Source of the DNA: Vicinamibacterales bacterium
GTDB taxonomy: Bacteria; Acidobacteriota; Vicinamibacteria; Vicinamibacterales; UBA2999
Assembly: GCA_041394705.1 (NCBI GenBank)
Contig: JAWKHS010000006.1
Coordinates: 62,001 to 126,000, forward strand
Reading direction: 5' to 3'
DNA: 64,000 bases
Both the position numbers and the translations under genes were made by a program. Positions 24,629 to 34,839 of this stretch are shown here, piece by piece; positions within the stretch are counted from its first letter, which is position 1; every line of letters begins with the position of its first letter. Below the pieces are notes generated by a model. That model had not been told where the DNA came from. It saw nothing but the letters and a program-made list of their open reading frames with translations, and made no database searches.

Positions 24629-24943
24629 CTACGCGGTGGGTTCGACAGCACGCACCTTGCGCCGGGCCGATTCCACGGCCGCCCGGGCGCGCGACTCCAG
24701 CGATTCGGCGGCGGTGTTCACCGTCTCCCCGAGGTTCTCGAGCTGCACGCCCGCCCGCGCCGCCAGCGTCTCGTAGCGATCGGCGATCGCACGGCGCAGC
24801 GAGTCGACCGACTCGGCCAGGTCGGAGCGCAGCGCCACGCCGGTCTTTGGCGCCAACAGCAGCGCGAGCCCGGCGCCGACGAGGGCGCCCGAGAGGATGC
24901 CGGCGGCGAACCCCGGCCGGCTGTCACGTTCGGTGCGATGCAT
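24629..24943 (-). CDS. YtxH-like small stress protein
   Basis: 104 residues. The N-terminal membrane helix with the Gly and Ala pattern (GFAAGILSGALVGAGLALLL) followed by APKTGVALRSDL is the YtxH signature. The rest is an amphipathic helix with repeated Ala, Glu and Arg (LRRAIADRYETLAARAGVQL). YtxH was first seen in the Bacillus general stress regulon; its mechanism is unknown. ATG 24943 is chosen over GTG 24946. Second gene of an operon that starts at 25367. Confidence 0.82.
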   Translation of the reverse strand: MHRTERDSRPGFAAGILSGALVGAGLALLLAPKTGVALRSDLAESVDSLRRAIADRYETLAARAGVQLENLGETVNTAAESLESRARAAVESARRKVRAVEPTA

Positions 24944-24974
24944 CACGGTCGTCCTTCCTCTGGAAATGTGAGAC

Positions 24975-25367
24975 TCACGAGTGGCCGGGCGCCCGGCCCG
25001 CCCGCCAGCGGCGAAGCAGGCGGCGGGCCCCCGCGGCGGCGCCGGCCGCCAGCAGCGCGCGAGGCGCCGCGACGGTCGACGCCACGAGCCGCACGGCTCC
25101 GCTCACGTCGTCGATCACGCGTCCGGCGTGCCGGGCCGCGTCGCCGGCCTCGCTGCTGAACTGCGAGACCGACGTCGCGGCCGCCCGTACGTGCACGAGC
25201 GCTTCGTCGAGCCTGAGGTGCAGCTCCGCCGATTCCGCCCTGAGCGATGCCTGCAGCCGGCGCATCGTGATCCACGTCGCGACGCATGCGGCGACGACGA
25301 CCATGGTCTGCACGGAAGCGGCCACGGCGATGGCAAGCAGGGCGGACTCGGTGAGGTTCTCCGGCAT
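24975..25367 (-). CDS. Single-TM protein with helical tail
   Basis: 130 residues with one N-terminal membrane helix (ALLAIAVAASVQTMVVVAAC) and a long helical region (RLQASLRAESAELHLRLDEA) followed by an Arg-rich tail. The shape resembles DUF948-type stress proteins that often neighbour YtxH genes; I infer this from layout rather than a firm motif. It is the first gene of the operon with YtxH and the lmo0937-type gene. A sigma-54 promoter starts near 25380, just before ATG 25367. Confidence 0.68.
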   Translation of the reverse strand: MPENLTESALLAIAVAASVQTMVVVAACVATWITMRRLQASLRAESAELHLRLDEALVHVRAAATSVSQFSSEAGDAARHAGRVIDDVSGAVRLVASTVAAPRALLAAGAAAGARRLLRRWRAGRAPGHS

Positions 25368-25391
25368 TGGCGTGCGCTCGGCGCGACAAGG

Positions 25392-25407
25392 AGCAGAGTT
25401 CGTGCCA
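25392..25407 (-). promoter_or_regulatory. Sigma-54 promoter of YtxH operon
   Basis: On the minus strand TGGCACGAACTCTGCT matches TGGCACG-N4-TTGCW at all but one base, with GG-N10-GC. It is divergent from the promoter of the activator gene, 10 bp away. Confidence 0.82.
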
Positions 25408-25417
25408 GGGGAAAGGC

Positions 25418-25433
25418 GGGTCCGACACTTGCA
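25418..25433 (+). promoter_or_regulatory. Sigma-54 promoter of the activator gene
   Basis: GGGTCCGACACTTGCA has GG-N10-GC and a perfect TTGCA; the -24 box is GGGTCC. Predicted start is near 25444, inside the palindrome at 25438-25451. This makes the activator itself sigma-54 dependent. Confidence 0.65.
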
Positions 25434-25437
25434 GGTA

Positions 25438-25451
25438 GGTAACGCGTTACC
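25438..25451. promoter_or_regulatory. 14-bp perfect palindrome GGTAACGCGTTACC
   Basis: GGTAACGCGTTACC is fully self-complementary and lies between two divergent sigma-54 promoters, 120 bp before the activator gene. Its half CGTTACCCA recurs at 5733 and 13849. It is the best candidate binding site for the enhancer-binding protein at 25570, or for a repressor, since it overlaps the predicted transcription start. Confidence 0.6.
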
Positions 25452-25569
25452 CACTTCCGGAGTCCGACCACTCACGCGAGCACTAAGATATGAACGAGAT
25501 GCACGACGAGTTGACGAGCAGGCGACGGGCGTGGCCCGGCGCGACGACGGCCGGCCAGGAGGCGCCGCG

Positions 25570-27210
<1,641 letters not shown>

Positions 27211-27264
27211 CGGAGGGCACGACGACGCGGCGCCGCCCCTGAGGCATTCGCGTGACGATGCGGA

Positions 27265-27280
27265 CGGCATCACCTTTGCG
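27265..27280 (+). promoter_or_regulatory. Possible sigma-54 promoter before kinase-like gene
   Basis: CGGCATCACCTTTGCG has GG-N10-GC and TTGC. Predicted start would be near 27291, only 2 nt before ATG 27293, so either the message is nearly leaderless or the match is chance. Confidence 0.4.
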
Positions 27281-27292
27281 GCAGGGAGCGCC

Positions 27293-27952
27293 ATGAACGA
27301 CCTCGACCGCGTGCTCGACACGCTGCTGCACGACGTGCGGAGCCCGCTCGGCGTGGCAGGCGGCTACCTGCGCCTGATGCGCGAGCAGCGCTTGCAGGAT
27401 GCCGAGGCGCTCGATCGCGCCATCGGCAAGACCCAGGATGCGCTGCGCGCCATCACGACGCTCTGCGCGGACGCCGCCGGCTGGCTCACGCCGCTGCCCG
27501 ACGCCGAGGCCGCCACGGTCGAGACGTCCGCTTTCGCCGCGCGCGTGGCGGAGTCGGCGGGTGCGAGGGGCGTGACCGTGGATGTCTCCGCCGTGGCGTC
27601 AGGCGCCGTCCGGCTCGACGCCGCCGGCCAGACCGTGGCCGACGCCGTAGGCTCGCTCCTGGCCGCGCTGGCACGCGCCACCGAGGGCGCCTGTTCGGCA
27701 ACGACCGAGGGCGGAACGCTGCAGTTCCGGGTGGACGCGCCCGGCCGGCCGCCGCGCGACGGCGCCTATGTGTTCGATCCGTGGGAGTTCCCGGGGCTCG
27801 CCCCCGCGCTGGCCTGCCGAACCATCCTGGCGGCAGCCGGGCGGGTCGACGGCGGCCCGCAGGCGTCGCAGGTGGTGCGCGTGTCGTTCCCGTGCGAAGC
27901 GAAGGCGCCGGAGGGCGACGATGCCTCCGGTCCCGGGTCCGACGTTCGCTGA
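27293..27952 (+). CDS. HisKA-only kinase-like protein
   Basis: 219 residues. Residues about 1-65 form a dimerisation and phosphoacceptor helix pair with the H box LLHDVRSPLGVAGGYLRL. The C-terminal 150 residues occupy the place of the ATPase domain but lack the N, G1 and G2 boxes, ending in ILAAAGRVDGG and VVRVSFP, which resemble only the last strands. It therefore looks like a histidine phosphotransfer protein or pseudokinase. It lies 82 bp after the sigma-54 activator on the same strand, so it may relay phosphate from a hybrid kinase to that activator or inhibit it. This pairing is inference. Confidence 0.72.
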   Translation: MNDLDRVLDTLLHDVRSPLGVAGGYLRLMREQRLQDAEALDRAIGKTQDALRAITTLCADAAGWLTPLPDAEAATVETSAFAARVAESAGARGVTVDVSAVASGAVRLDAAGQTVADAVGSLLAALARATEGACSATTEGGTLQFRVDAPGRPPRDGAYVFDPWEFPGLAPALACRTILAAAGRVDGGPQASQVVRVSFPCEAKAPEGDDASGPGSDVR

Positions 27953-28016
27953 AGCCGTCCGTCGCGCCGCGTCACGCCGGTGTCGTGGCCCCAGGGGCGG
28001 CGTGGCGTGTGCGGCG

Positions 28017-29360
28017 CTAGCCAGCGGCGCGCGTCCGGACGCCGCCGCCCAGGCGCGCGCGCGTCTCGGCGAGGGCCGCGGCGATGTCCCGCAAATCGGC
28101 CTCGTTGTCGATGCGTCGCCGTGCGTCGGCGGCGATCCGCTCCGCGTGATCGATCAGGGTCCGGTGCCGCGCCGGAGGCACGGTGACCGCGAGCTGTCCC
28201 AGCGCGTCGAGCAGCGCCAGGACCACCAGCCGGCTGCCGGCGCCGTAGGCCCGCAGGCCGTTGAAGACGAGGCCGGCGAAGTCGTCGAACTCGCGCTCGC
28301 GCACGACGACGCGCGCGCGCCCCGTGGCGTCGCGGATGACGCGGTCCGGCACCGGCTGCGCGCCCACGGCGGCAAGAGCCGCCGTGCACTGGTGCAGGCA
28401 GGAGAGGCTCGTGATCGGATCGTTGATGCCCGGCGACAGGGCCCGGATGCCGATCTCGATCAGCTGATCGAACTGGAACGCCAGATCCTGGACGGGCGTG
28501 CGCGCCTCGCCCACCGCAATCGCCCCCGTCAGGGCGTCGGCGATCCGGCGGCCGTCGGACGACGGCCAGCCCCCGGGGCGGCGCACGCGGGCCAGCGGAA
28601 CGCCCGGGAACACGAAGTCCCCGGCCCGGCAGGCCACGCGGACCTCGACGTCGTGCGCGCATGCGGCGGCCAGGAGCGCGCCGTCGTCCACGAACTGGAC
28701 GTAGCCCTTACGCGCGGCGGCCACGACGAAGTCGTCGACCGCCGTCACGTCCGGAAGGATGGTGGCGTCATGCTGATCCTGACGCTCCCGGGACCGGCGG
28801 GCGACGGACCTGTCGAGTTCGGCGGCCACCGACGCGATGGCCACCGGGGCCTGGATCGCGCGTGCCACGTGATGGAGGAAGTAGATGAGCACGCCGAGGC
28901 CGACCAGCGCGAGCACGAACGCGACCGACACGGTGAGGCGCGGGACGAAACGCGTGCCGGCGGCGTCGTCGACGGCGCCGAGCCCCACGAGGCAGTACGC
29001 GAAGGTGCCGATGAAGACGCCGAGGGCCAGCTTCGTGCCGCGATCGGCCATGAAGACGCGCATCACGCGTGGGCCCAGCTGGTTCGACGCCAGCGTCAGG
29101 GCGACCATCGTGGTGGAGAACACGAGCGCCGCAATCGTGATCATGGCGCCGGCAATGGCGCTCAACGCCGTCCGCGCGCCTGACGGACTCCCGCCGAACA
29201 GGAATCGCGCGGTGTCGGGGGCCTGGATGACCTCCGGCCACGCGGTGTCCGCGGAAATGGCGAGGAGGGCGCCGGCGATGCTGGCCACCGTGATCAGCAC
29301 CGGCCAGAGCCAGAAGCTGGTGGTGACCTGCTCCCAGAGGAGGCGGAGGAACCCCCTCAC
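28017..29360 (-). CDS. DUF2254 membrane protein
   Basis: 447 residues of the DUF2254 family. Four membrane helices lie in the first 160 residues (LWPVLITVASIAGALLA, SAIAGAMITIAALVFSTTMV, GVFIGTFAYCLVGLGAV, VAFVLALVGLGVLIYFL). A soluble C-terminal part follows with the family hallmark AFQFDQLIEIGIRALSPGIN and DPITSLSCL. Function is unknown; the family is widespread and often near stress genes. It starts with GTG 29360 and lies 84 bp downstream of a CsbD gene on the same strand, which has a sigma-54 promoter. An imperfect GGGTAGC/GGCACC repeat lies in that gap (29435-29451). Confidence 0.88.
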   Translation of the reverse strand: MRGFLRLLWEQVTTSFWLWPVLITVASIAGALLAISADTAWPEVIQAPDTARFLFGGSPSGARTALSAIAGAMITIAALVFSTTMVALTLASNQLGPRVMRVFMADRGTKLALGVFIGTFAYCLVGLGAVDDAAGTRFVPRLTVSVAFVLALVGLGVLIYFLHHVARAIQAPVAIASVAAELDRSVARRSRERQDQHDATILPDVTAVDDFVVAAARKGYVQFVDDGALLAAACAHDVEVRVACRAGDFVFPGVPLARVRRPGGWPSSDGRRIADALTGAIAVGEARTPVQDLAFQFDQLIEIGIRALSPGINDPITSLSCLHQCTAALAAVGAQPVPDRVIRDATGRARVVVREREFDDFAGLVFNGLRAYGAGSRLVVLALLDALGQLAVTVPPARHRTLIDHAERIAADARRRIDNEADLRDIAAALAETRARLGGGVRTRAAG

Positions 29361-29444
29361 GCCGGCGGACCCTCCGCCGCGGACGACGAGACGTGCAGGA
29401 CGGCAAGCACTGGGGGCGTGCCTCGAAAATCGACCGGTGCCGGG

Positions 29445-29663
29445 CTACCCGGCCGCCGACGGGCGGGCCGTGCGGCTGATCCACTCGTCGTACTGACGCT
29501 GGGCCTCGTCACGCTCGATGCCGTAGCGCTCCTGGATGCGGCCCACGAGCTGCTCCGACGCGCCCTCGATCTGGTCCACGTCGTCGTTGGTCAGGCGGCC
29601 CCACTGTTCACGGACCTTCCCCTTCAGCTGCTTCCACTGCCCCTTCAGGGTATCTTCGTTCAT
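29445..29663 (-). CDS. csbD: CsbD family stress protein
   Basis: 72 residues with the full CsbD pattern: MNEDTLKGQWKQLKGKVREQ, WGRLTNDDVDQIEG and RIQERYGIERDEAQRQYDEW. CsbD is a small helical protein of general stress regulons whose function is unresolved. This copy is closer to the family consensus than the one at 19119. ATG 29663 has AGGAGA upstream and a sigma-54 promoter about 48 bp away. It is probably co-transcribed with the DUF2254 gene. Confidence 0.93.
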   Translation of the reverse strand: MNEDTLKGQWKQLKGKVREQWGRLTNDDVDQIEGASEQLVGRIQERYGIERDEAQRQYDEWISRTARPSAAG

Positions 29664-29710
29664 ACGGTCTCCTCTGTTGGTGTGTGCAGACGGCACTCCC
29701 AGAGGAGAAA

Positions 29711-29726
29711 AGCAGGAGGCGTGCCG
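29711..29726 (-). promoter_or_regulatory. Sigma-54 promoter of csbD
   Basis: On the minus strand CGGCACGCCTCCTGCT keeps GGCACG, GG-N10-GC and TGCT. Predicted start is near 29700, about 37 nt before the csbD ATG. Confidence 0.78.
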
Positions 29727-29797
29727 GACTCGCCGCCGTGACGCGCCATCGGTCCGCCCCGCGCGCGGACGGCGGAACACAGCGACGTGGCCGGTCG

Positions 29798-30163
29798 CTA
29801 GCTGGCCGGCCCGGCGAGCCGGCGGATCTCGGCGACGAGGTCGTCCGGGTCGCACGGCTTCACGATCAGGCTGTCGAACCCGTCGGCCTGGGCGTCGCCG
29901 AGGTGCAGGCGCGCGTGGCCCGTCACGGCGATGAGGGGGATGTGCCGCGTGGCCGGATCGCCCTTGAGCGCCCGCGCCACCTCGGCCCCTGTCAGGCCCG
30001 GCATCTGGAGATCCATCACCACCACGTCGGGCTTGAGCGCCGTGGCCTTCTCGAGACCGGCCCGCCCGTCCGCGGCCGTGACGACGGTGAAGCCAGCGGC
30101 GCCCAGGAACATCTCCCAGACCTCCACGGCATCGGCGAAGTCGTCGACGAGCAGCACGGTCAC
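29798..30163 (-). CDS. Single-domain response regulator
   Basis: 121 residues forming one receiver domain: LLVDDF with the acidic pair, the phospho-acceptor Asp51 in VVMDLQMPGLTG, the Thr in AVTGHARL and the Lys in IVKPCDPDD. There is no output domain, so it acts by phosphotransfer or protein contact. GTG 30163 is chosen because upstream sequence has no family similarity. It lies 44 bp downstream of a frameshifted histidine kinase on the same strand, which is the likely partner. Confidence 0.88.
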   Translation of the reverse strand: MTVLLVDDFADAVEVWEMFLGAAGFTVVTAADGRAGLEKATALKPDVVVMDLQMPGLTGAEVARALKGDPATRHIPLIAVTGHARLHLGDAQADGFDSLIVKPCDPDDLVAEIRRLAGPAS

Positions 30164-30207
30164 GAGACAGCCTCGACGGGCACGGCCCTCAGCATACGAC
30201 GGGGCGG

Positions 30208-31400
30208 TCAGTCCCGCGCCGGAACGACGGCCGCCGGCCAGGTCAGGACGAACGTCGTGCCGACGCCCTCCTCCGATTCCACGCGGACCGCGCCGCCCAT
30301 CGCGTCCATGCATTCGCGCACGATCGAAAGCCCCAGTCCCAGGCCCTGGGTGCCGAGCTCGTCGTCCCGGTGCGCGTGCGCCCGCACGAACTGCTCGAAG
30401 ATGAGCGCGCGGATGGCCGCGGGAATGCCGAGCCCGTTGTCCTCGACGAGGAGCTGGAGCTCGCCGTTGCCGGTGCGGTGCCGGAGGCGGACCACCCGCG
30501 ACGGCTTGGCGGGGTCGCTGTACTGACCCCGTTGGCGAGGAGGTTGATGAGGACCAGCTCCACGCGGCCGGCATCCGCGGCCAGCGACGCCAGGTCGTCG
30601 GGAATGTCGAACGTGACGCCCCGCACGTCGGCCATGTCCGCGAGCTGCGTGGCGACGTCGCGAGCGACGGCGGCCATGTCCACCGTCTGGCCGTTCGGCG
30701 CGACCTCGGCCCGCCGGGTCAGGCGCGCCAGCCGCTCGAGCTTGCCGGCCACCTCCGCCAGGCGCACCACGTTGCGCTCGAGCGTCACCACCAGGCGCTG
30801 TCGCCCGGGCTCGTCGTCGGTCTGCATCAGCCGGGTGAGCACCTGCAGCACGCCCAGGGGCTGGCGGATCTCATGGCTCACCAGGCGCCCGAAGCTGCGG
30901 AGCTGGCCGTGTTGCTGCTCGATGGTCTCGGTGTACCGGGCGATGAAGGCGTCCACGGTCTTGCGCTGCAGCTCCCGCACGGCCCGCTGCGCGCGGGCCA
31001 GGGCGAGGAGCGCCGCCGTGGTGTCGGTCTCCTCCGCGAACCCGGCGGCCTCGCGCGCGAAGAACGCCTCGAGAATCTCGCTGAGGTGCTGATACTCCCG
31101 GAGCAGCTGGTGGACCGACGCCTGCTGATCGAAGCGCAGGAGGCCCAGCTCGGCCGCCTTCTGCATGACGGCGGTGTTCGCGCCGATCTCCTCGTCCGCG
31201 GGCGCGCGCAGGTAGGCGGCGATCACCCGGAGCAGGTCGGGACTGTGGTCCAGGAGCTGCGGTGTCGGGAACACCTGGCCGCGATCGACGTCCAGCAGGG
31301 CTTCGAGGCGCTCGAGCCACGCCTTGGCCAGCGTCCGGTGCTCGGCGGCCAGCCGGGAGGCGACGTGATTGATCGTCGCGTCGAATCGGCGCCGCGTCAT
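30208..31400 (-). pseudogene. Histidine kinase with RsbRD-like N-terminus, frameshifted
   Basis: The first 170 residues resemble the RsbRD N-terminal domain (all-helical, AAEHRTLAKAWLERLEALL), found in stressosome-type proteins. HisKA follows with the His near 176 in VSHEIRQPLGVLQ, then the start of a HATPase domain at INLLANGV. There the frame breaks near 30524. The other frame continues with YSDPAKPSRVVRLRHR, VEDNGLGIP and GLGLGLSIV to the stop at 30208. Adding one base restores NGV-K/R-YSDPAK, the normal N box. So either a one-base deletion inactivated the kinase or the sequence has an error. It precedes the single-domain response regulator. Confidence 0.85.
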
Positions 31401-31537
31401 GACAGGGAGCCCCTGAGGGCGGAGCTATGATAGCGGTTGACGCGGCCGCACGAGGCGTCCGCCGTTTCGCGGCGCGCCGGCATCGTCCGCCGTGATCGTG
31501 CGCGCGGGAACCTGGACGCCGGCGCGGCGAGTCTTCG

Positions 31538-33811
31538 ATGCATTCGAACGAACTCAGCACGACGATCGCCGCCTGGTGGCGCTGGCTGATGGCGGCGGCC
31601 ATCGTCTTCCTCGCCATCCTCGGCGCTGTCGCCGCGTCTCAGTACGGGCAGCTCACCGACGCCTACGACGACATCGAGCGGTCCGAAGCGGTCACGCGCG
31701 CCGTTGACAGCCTGGTCTCCGTGCTCGTGGACGCCGAGACCGGCTACCGCGGCTACCTGCTCTCGGGCAACCCGATCTTCCTGGAGCCCTACCGGGGCAT
31801 CGACACGCGGGCGCGTGAGGCGCTGGTGACGCTGGCCGGGTTCGTGGCCGAAGACCCCATGCGCCGGGACGACCTGGGCCGCCTCTCGAAGCTGGTGGAC
31901 GACCGCCTGCTCGAGATGGCGACGAACGTGCGCCACTACGACGACGGCGACGTGCAGGCGGCCATCGCGGGGGTCCGCAGCGCCGACGGCAAGCGGACGA
32001 TGGACTCGGTCCGGCTGGTCGCCGCGACGCTCAAGTCCGAGGAGCGTTCCCTCACCGCCCAGCGGACGCGGCAGGCCGCCGCGGCGTCGGCCGCCGCCCG
32101 CGGCTTCGGCATCGCGGCGGTGGCCATGACGCTTCTGCTGAGCACGCTCGGCTGGGCGCTGAGCCGCACGATGGAACAGCGCCGCGTCGAACTGGCCGCC
32201 GAGACGATCGCGCGGCTCGAGGCGGAGCGGGACGCGGCGGCGTCGTCCGCGAACCTCGCGCAGAGCGAGAGCTTCAACCGCAGCCTGCTCGACAGCTCGG
32301 CCGACTGCATCGCCGTCCTCTCGCCGGCCGGCGAGGTGTCGTTCTTGAACACCGCCGGCCTCCGCATGCTGCCCTCGGCGAATGCGTCCGGCCTGGAAGG
32401 CACGCCGTTCGTGGCCTACTGGCCGGGACACGAAGAGGAGGTCCACGCGGCCCTGCGAACGGCGCGGGCCGGCGGCGAGAGCCGCTTCGCCGCGAGTCAC
32501 GCGGACGCCGGCGCGCAGCGGTGGTGGGACGTCATCGTGACGGCCTCCACGGACTCCGGCGGCCAGGTGACCCGCCTGGTCGCCACGGCACGCGACATCA
32601 CCCAGCAGAAGCTGGCCGAGGAAGAGCGCCTGCAGCTGCTGGCGAGCGAGCGGGCGGCGCGGTCGGAAGCCGAGCGCGCGGCCCGGATCAAGGACGACTT
32701 CGTGAGCACGCTCTCCCACGAGCTGCGCACGCCCCTGAACGCGATCCTCGGCTGGGTGGGCGTGCTGCGCCAGGACCGCACCGCCGACACGGTGGCCAAG
32801 GCCATCGATGTCATCGACCGCAACTCGCGGCGGCAGTCGCAGATGGTGGACGACCTGCTCGACATGGGCCGCATCCTGTCGGGGAAGATGCGGCTCGACG
32901 TGCAGCGCGTGGACCTGGCGACCGTGATCGAGGAGGCCATCCTCTCGGCGCAGCCGTCGGCCGACGCCAAGGGCGTCCGGCTGCAGCAGGTGCTCGGATC
33001 GGCGGCCATCGTCCGCGGCGACACCGCCCGCCTCCAGCAGGTGGTGTGGAACCTGCTGAGCAACGCCGTCAAGTTCACGCCGCGCGGCGGCCAGGTGCAG
33101 GTGACGCTGCGCAAGGTGAACAGCCACGTGCACCTGCAGGTGACCGACACCGGCATCGGCATCGCGCCGCACCTGCTGGATCACGTCTTCGATCGGTTCC
33201 GCCAGGCCGACGCCGCGACGAGCCGGCGGCAGAGCGGCCTGGGACTGGGCCTGTCGATCGTGAAGAGCCTCGTGGAGCTGCACGGCGGCACCGTGGACGT
33301 GGCCAGCGACGGCGAGCACCAGGGCACGACCTTCACGGTCAGGCTGCCGCTGGCCCTGGCGACGCCGAAGGAACACGACAGCGTCGACGGCGTGCCCGCG
33401 GTCCCGCCGTTGAGCGCCTCGCTGGCGGGCCTGAAGGTGCTGGTGCTGGACGACGAGGAGGACGCGCGCGAGGTCGTGCGGCGGCTGCTGGAAGACGCGG
33501 GCGCGGAGGTGACGGCCGCCGGGTCCGCCGACGCCGCGCAGCGGTTGCTCGAGGACGGGCTCATCCCCGACGTCGTCGTCAGCGACGTGGGCATGCCGGA
33601 TCGCGACGGCTACGAGTTCATCCGGAGCGTGCGCCACATGCCGCCGCCCCTGGCCACGGTGCCGGCCGCGGCCCTGACGGCGCTGGCACGGCTCGAGGAC
33701 CGCAAGCGCGCGATGCTGTCCGGGTTCCAGACCCACCTGGCGAAGCCCGTCGATCCTGCAGAGCTCGTGGCTGCCGTGGCCTCGCTGGCCGGACGGACGG
33801 GGCGGGGCTGA
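31538..33811 (+). CDS. CHASE3-PAS hybrid histidine kinase
   Basis: 757 residues. Two membrane helices (about 18-36 and 188-208) flank a periplasmic CHASE3 domain with its signature VDAETGYRGYLLSGNP. A PAS domain follows (about 245-355), then HisKA with the His near 394 in TLSHELRTPLNAILGW, a HATPase domain with NLLSNAVKFTP and SGLGLGLSIV, and a receiver with Asp near 683 in SDVGMPDRDGYEF. CHASE3 is an extracellular sensor whose ligand is unknown. The gene is monocistronic; a stem-loop lies right after its stop. It is divergent from the frameshifted kinase gene. Confidence 0.92.
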   Translation: MHSNELSTTIAAWWRWLMAAAIVFLAILGAVAASQYGQLTDAYDDIERSEAVTRAVDSLVSVLVDAETGYRGYLLSGNPIFLEPYRGIDTRAREALVTLAGFVAEDPMRRDDLGRLSKLVDDRLLEMATNVRHYDDGDVQAAIAGVRSADGKRTMDSVRLVAATLKSEERSLTAQRTRQAAAASAAARGFGIAAVAMTLLLSTLGWALSRTMEQRRVELAAETIARLEAERDAAASSANLAQSESFNRSLLDSSADCIAVLSPAGEVSFLNTAGLRMLPSANASGLEGTPFVAYWPGHEEEVHAALRTARAGGESRFAASHADAGAQRWWDVIVTASTDSGGQVTRLVATARDITQQKLAEEERLQLLASERAARSEAERAARIKDDFVSTLSHELRTPLNAILGWVGVLRQDRTADTVAKAIDVIDRNSRRQSQMVDDLLDMGRILSGKMRLDVQRVDLATVIEEAILSAQPSADAKGVRLQQVLGSAAIVRGDTARLQQVVWNLLSNAVKFTPRGGQVQVTLRKVNSHVHLQVTDTGIGIAPHLLDHVFDRFRQADAATSRRQSGLGLGLSIVKSLVELHGGTVDVASDGEHQGTTFTVRLPLALATPKEHDSVDGVPAVPPLSASLAGLKVLVLDDEEDAREVVRRLLEDAGAEVTAAGSADAAQRLLEDGLIPDVVVSDVGMPDRDGYEFIRSVRHMPPPLATVPAAALTALARLEDRKRAMLSGFQTHLAKPVDPAELVAAVASLAGRTGRG

Positions 33812-33828
33812 GGGCGGCGCCGCCGCCC
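33812..33828 (+). terminator. Short GC stem-loop after the CHASE3 kinase
   Basis: GGGCGG and CCGCCC pair around a 5-nt loop directly after the stop codon. Short and without T-run, so only a weak candidate. Confidence 0.3.
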
Positions 33829-33889
33829 GCCTCGCCCGTCGAGACTCCAGCCCTTCCGCCCTGTGCCGGCGCGGCCCGCGGTGCGCGGC

Positions 33890-34414
33890 TCAGCTCAGCC
33901 CGTCGCCTCCGTGCAGGATGTCGCGTGCCCACCACTCGTGCTTCTCGTGGATCTGGACGAACTTCGAGAACAGGTCCACCGTGCCCGGATCGTCGTGTTC
34001 GTCGGCGACGCGAGCCGCCTCGCGCATGCCCTTGATGACGACCAGGCCCTGCGTGCCCAGTTCCTCGACCATCTGGCGGATCGTCGAGCCCGCCGCCGCC
34101 GGCGACACGGTGGCCAGCTCGATCGCCTCGAGCGGATGGGCCGGAGGGTCCTGGCCGATCATCCTGATGCGCTCCGCCATCGGATCGAGGCTCGCCAGCA
34201 CCTCGTCGGCGAACTCGTCGAACATCCGGTGCAGGTCGCGGAAGTGCGGGCCGTGCGTCTGCCAGTGATAGTGCTTGTAGTTCAAATACAGGACGACGGC
34301 GTTGGCGACCTGTTGCCGCAGCGCATGCACCAGCGGACTCTCGGCGCGGTTCTCGGCTGACAGTTCCTTCGCAATGGCCGTGGCGCTCGGGCGACGGTGC
34401 GTGGTGGTGGACAT
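33890..34414 (-). CDS. dps: Dps DNA-protection ferritin
   Basis: 174 residues of the Dps family. The ferroxidase-site region is conserved: NYKHYHWQTHGPHFRDLH followed by MFDEFADEVLASLDPMAERI, with the His, His, Asp and Glu ligands. The long N-terminal tail (about 25 residues, with His and Arg) may bind DNA. Dps forms a 12-mer that oxidises iron with peroxide and condenses DNA in starvation. ATG 34414 has GAGGAGA upstream. A weaker sigma-54-like element lies about 125 bp upstream (34539-34554). Confidence 0.93.
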   Translation of the reverse strand: MSTTTHRRPSATAIAKELSAENRAESPLVHALRQQVANAVVLYLNYKHYHWQTHGPHFRDLHRMFDEFADEVLASLDPMAERIRMIGQDPPAHPLEAIELATVSPAAAGSTIRQMVEELGTQGLVVIKGMREAARVADEHDDPGTVDLFSKFVQIHEKHEWWARDILHGGDGLS

Positions 34415-34839
34415 GACGTGATCTCCTCTCAGGTCCGGTTCCGCACCCATCGTGAGTGGCGGGCCTTGCCCAGATGCGGAACCCGGCGCCCCTGCTGCGC
34501 TCGACCCAAGGGCGCGCGCGGTCTCATCGACAACCGGCTTCAAGGAGCGTGCCGTCCGCATCGGGCAGCCGCGCGCCATCCGCCTCACGGCGGGCCTCCG
34601 AGGAGTTCGACGCTCCCTCGTCCGCGCGGCAAGGGGGGATGCCTCAGCTGGATCGCGAGAACGCCTCCCCGTTGCCCGCGAGGACCCGCGCCCATGCCAC
34701 GACCGGACACCACGTCGTGCGCGCAGCCGGACGCTCCGCAGATCGTGCGTGGGACGCCGCCGCCGCACGACGGGCGGAGCACGACGGCCGGAGCACGCGA
34801 GAGGCAGCCGAGGGTGAGTCGGCTGCGCCCGGGCGGCGG
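34415..34839. other. 425-bp spacer upstream of dps
   Basis: No convincing gene. On the minus strand CGGCACGCTCCTTGAA (34539-34554) has a good -24 box and spacing but GA at -12, like the element before the barrel operon at 17153. The remainder shows no repeat or RNA family I recognise. Confidence 0.4.
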
